From assembly GCA_937901085.1 (NCBI GenBank), contig CALCHQ010000086.1, positions 1 through 64,000 of the forward strand: a DNA stretch of 64,000 nucleotides. The letters are read 5' to 3'. A model generated the notes under the pieces. The model saw only the letters and a program-made list of their open reading frames with translations. It did not search any database and had not been told where the DNA came from. How positions within the stretch are numbered: position 1 is the first letter of the stretch; each line of letters opens with the position of its first letter. This document shows positions 62,181 to 64,000 of the stretch, piece by piece. A program made the position numbers and the translations under genes. Origin of the DNA: an uncultured Verrucomicrobiales bacterium (GTDB taxonomy: Bacteria > Verrucomicrobiota > Verrucomicrobiia > Verrucomicrobiales > Akkermansiaceae).

Positions 62181-62972
62181 ATGAAACGCACCCTTATCAC
62201 CTGCCTTTTCTTCATCCTGCTCATCCTGCTCTGGGCTGCCCTCACCGGTGACCTTGCGGCATTCGGGCTGGATATCAGCCTGTGGTCCCCCTATGTCCTG
62301 CCCCCGCCCAGCACCGTGGGGCACTACCTGTGGGACAACACCGTGAATGGCAAGATTCCGCTCTCCATGCTCATCACCCTGCGCCGCCTGCTCATCGGCT
62401 ACGCCATCGGGCTTGTGCTGGGTGTCCCCCTGGGCATGCTGGCTGCCCGGTTCCGCAGCGTGAACGACACCCTGGGCATGCTGGCTCTGGGGCTGCAGGC
62501 GCTGCCCAGCGTCTGCTGGGTTCCGCTGGCCTGCATCTGGTTCGGGCAGACGGAATCCGCCCTGCTCTTCGTGGTCATCATGGGTACGCTCTGGAGTGTC
62601 CTGCTCTCCACCCAGAACGGCATGAAGAACGTGCCGCCCATCTACGCCCGCGCCGCACGCACCATGGGTTCCAGCCCGCTGCACACCCTCATCTTTGTCA
62701 CCCTGCCCGCCTCTGCCCCCTTTGTCGTCAGCGGCATGAAGCAGGGCTGGGCCTTTGCCTGGCGCTCCCTCATGGCGGCAGAAATCTACGTCTCCGTCGT
62801 TTCCGGCTTCGGCATCGGCCAATACCTGCACTATGGGCGCGAACTGCAGCGCATGTACCAGGTCATCGGCATCATGTTCATCATCATTACCGTGGGTCTG
62901 CTGGCCGACAAGATTATCTTCTCCCCCATCGAATCCTGGCTGCACCGCCGCTGGGGAACAGACAAGGAATAA
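62181..62972 (+). CDS. ABC transporter permease, SsuC/TauC type
   Basis: The 263-residue inner-membrane protein has about six hydrophobic segments and the coupling-loop motif ARAARTMGSSPLHTLIFVTLPASAP near 160-184, quoted in part as GSSPLHTLIFVTLP. It forms the translocation path of the importer with the ATPase and lipoprotein encoded just before it. ATG 62181 follows a 7-bp gap; the frame is open further upstream inside the ATPase gene but without coding character. Confidence 0.92.
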   Translation: MKRTLITCLFFILLILLWAALTGDLAAFGLDISLWSPYVLPPPSTVGHYLWDNTVNGKIPLSMLITLRRLLIGYAIGLVLGVPLGMLAARFRSVNDTLGMLALGLQALPSVCWVPLACIWFGQTESALLFVVIMGTLWSVLLSTQNGMKNVPPIYARAARTMGSSPLHTLIFVTLPASAPFVVSGMKQGWAFAWRSLMAAEIYVSVVSGFGIGQYLHYGRELQRMYQVIGIMFIIITVGLLADKIIFSPIESWLHRRWGTDKE

Positions 62973-62994
62973 CAGCCCCTCAACCATTGACCTT

Positions 62995-64000
62995 ATGATG
63001 CCGGACTGGATTGCAGAACTGAACGATTTGCTGGGCGATTGCGTGTACACCGATGAAGCCACGCTGCACGCCCACGCCGGTGACAAGTGGCATGCTGAAG
63101 CGCTGCCGCAGGCCGTGGTCCTGGCCACCACCACCGGGCAGGTATCGGCCGCCCTGCGCTTTGCCCACGAACGGGGCATCCCCGTCACCCCTCGCGGTGC
63201 AGGCGTGGGTTATGTCGGCGGCTGTGTCCCGGTACAAGGGGGCATCGTCCTCTCGGTGGCGCAGATGACCCGCATTCTGGAAGTCAACCCGGCCGATGGC
63301 GTGGCGGTGGTGGAGGCAGGTGTCCTCACCGCAGAACTGCAAAACGCCTGCGCTGCCATGGGCTGGTTCTACCCGCCCGATCCGGCCTCCCGCAAGGAAT
63401 CCAGCATCGGCGGCAACATCGCTACCAATGCAGGCGGCCCCCGCTGCCTGAAATACGGCGTCACCCGCGCCTATGTGCTGGGGCTCACCGTTGTGCTGGC
63501 AGATGGCCGCATCCTGCGTTGCGGCGGCCGCACCCACAAGAATAAGCAAGGCTTTGACCTTGTAGGCCTCTTCTGCGGCAGCGAAGGCATGCTCGGCATC
63601 GTGACCGAAGCCACCCTCCGCATCATCCCCGCCCCGCCCGCGCGGGCCGCCCTGCATGCCAGTTTCCCACAATTTGCGCTGGCGGCAGCCGCTGTCCAGA
63701 ACACGCTACAGGGCGGCCACCTGCCCTGCGCCATCGAAATCACCGATGCCTTCACCCTCGCAGCCGCGAGGAAACACCTGGGACCCAGCGCCCTGCCGGC
63801 AGATGCCAGGGGGCACATCATCATCGAAATCGATGGCCAGCCCGATGCCGTTGCAGCCGAGCTGGAAGCCATCGCCCGCATCCTGCGTGATACAGGCGCC
63901 TCTGAGGTCATCTATGCCCGTACCGAGGCCGAAGTGGAAGCCATCTGGCAGCTGCGCCGGGAATTCTCATACAGCCTCAAAGCCACCGGGCTCACCAAGC
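62995..64000 (+). CDS. GlcD-type FAD-linked oxidase, truncated at window end
   Basis: The reading frame runs off the edge, so only about 335 residues are visible. It matches the FAD_binding_4 oxidases (glycolate/D-lactate dehydrogenase GlcD, vanillyl-alcohol oxidase group): PRGAGVGYVGG near 62-72, PPDPAS near 124-129, SSIGGNIATNAGGP near 133-146 and KYGVTRAYVLGL near 149-160. Two adjacent ATG codons (62995, 62998) could start it. It follows the permease by 22 bp and may be co-transcribed. The electron acceptor partner and substrate are outside the window. Confidence 0.88.
   Translation, partial: MMPDWIAELNDLLGDCVYTDEATLHAHAGDKWHAEALPQAVVLATTTGQVSAALRFAHERGIPVTPRGAGVGYVGGCVPVQGGIVLSVAQMTRILEVNPADGVAVVEAGVLTAELQNACAAMGWFYPPDPASRKESSIGGNIATNAGGPRCLKYGVTRAYVLGLTVVLADGRILRCGGRTHKNKQGFDLVGLFCGSEGMLGIVTEATLRIIPAPPARAALHASFPQFALAAAAVQNTLQGGHLPCAIEITDAFTLAAARKHLGPSALPADARGHIIIEIDGQPDAVAAELEAIARILRDTGASEVIYARTEAEVEAIWQLRREFSYSLKATGLTK

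Overview
The window reads as GC-rich chromosomal DNA of a Gram-negative bacterium of the Verrucomicrobiota, most likely an Akkermansia-like gut member. This is inference from content: a giant surface protein with a PEP-CTERM tail, an autotransporter built of beta-strand repeats, a protein of the Verru_Chthon cassette A type, a TIGR03790-type protein, an LpxR-like outer-membrane lipid A deacylase, and F0F1 genes in the order a-c-b-delta-alpha-gamma-beta-epsilon. I see no insertion sequence, prophage, CRISPR array or rRNA. Nearly all DNA is coding; the longest gap without a gene is 34967-35203.

Layout. 1-3079: tRNA-Ala(CGC) and a minus-strand operon of an LpxR-like protein, ResB and CcsA (cytochrome c maturation). 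3077-6792: RNA-modification genes (ybeY, tadA, an RluA-type and an RsuA-type pseudouridine synthase), an unknown gene and a compact FNT channel. 6931-14318: TPR protein, ankyrin protein, topoisomerase III, SBF-like transporter, YwaF-like membrane protein. 14375-24688: a second ankyrin protein, argD, TIGR03790-type protein, ffh, NUDIX hydrolase, APC permease, a PpiD/SurA-like chaperone and a POT peptide transporter. 24773-35698: a 3397-residue PEP-CTERM surface protein and inorganic pyrophosphatase. 35824-47795: tRNA-Cys(GCA), an orphan OppF-type ATPase, hemC, a 1951-residue autotransporter and the Verru_Chthon A-type protein. 47938-53704: pheA-holB-yicC-gmk, a thioredoxin-like protein and RseP. 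53811-60287: the whole ATP synthase operon. 60384-64000: an SsuABC-type importer and a truncated GlcD-type FAD oxidase.

Two signals stand out. First, almost every transcription unit begins with a sigma70-type promoter (TTGnnn, 16-18 bp, TAnnnT), often with an extended -10 TGn, placed only 6-15 bp before the start codon. The first gene of most units therefore appears leaderless or nearly so, whereas several downstream operon genes carry good Shine-Dalgarno sequences. Second, the giant surface-protein gene has a run of nine G between its -10 box and start codon, exactly where transcription should begin, and the protein is built of four diverged modules spaced about 700 residues apart. This suggests a slippage-controlled surface antigen or adhesin.
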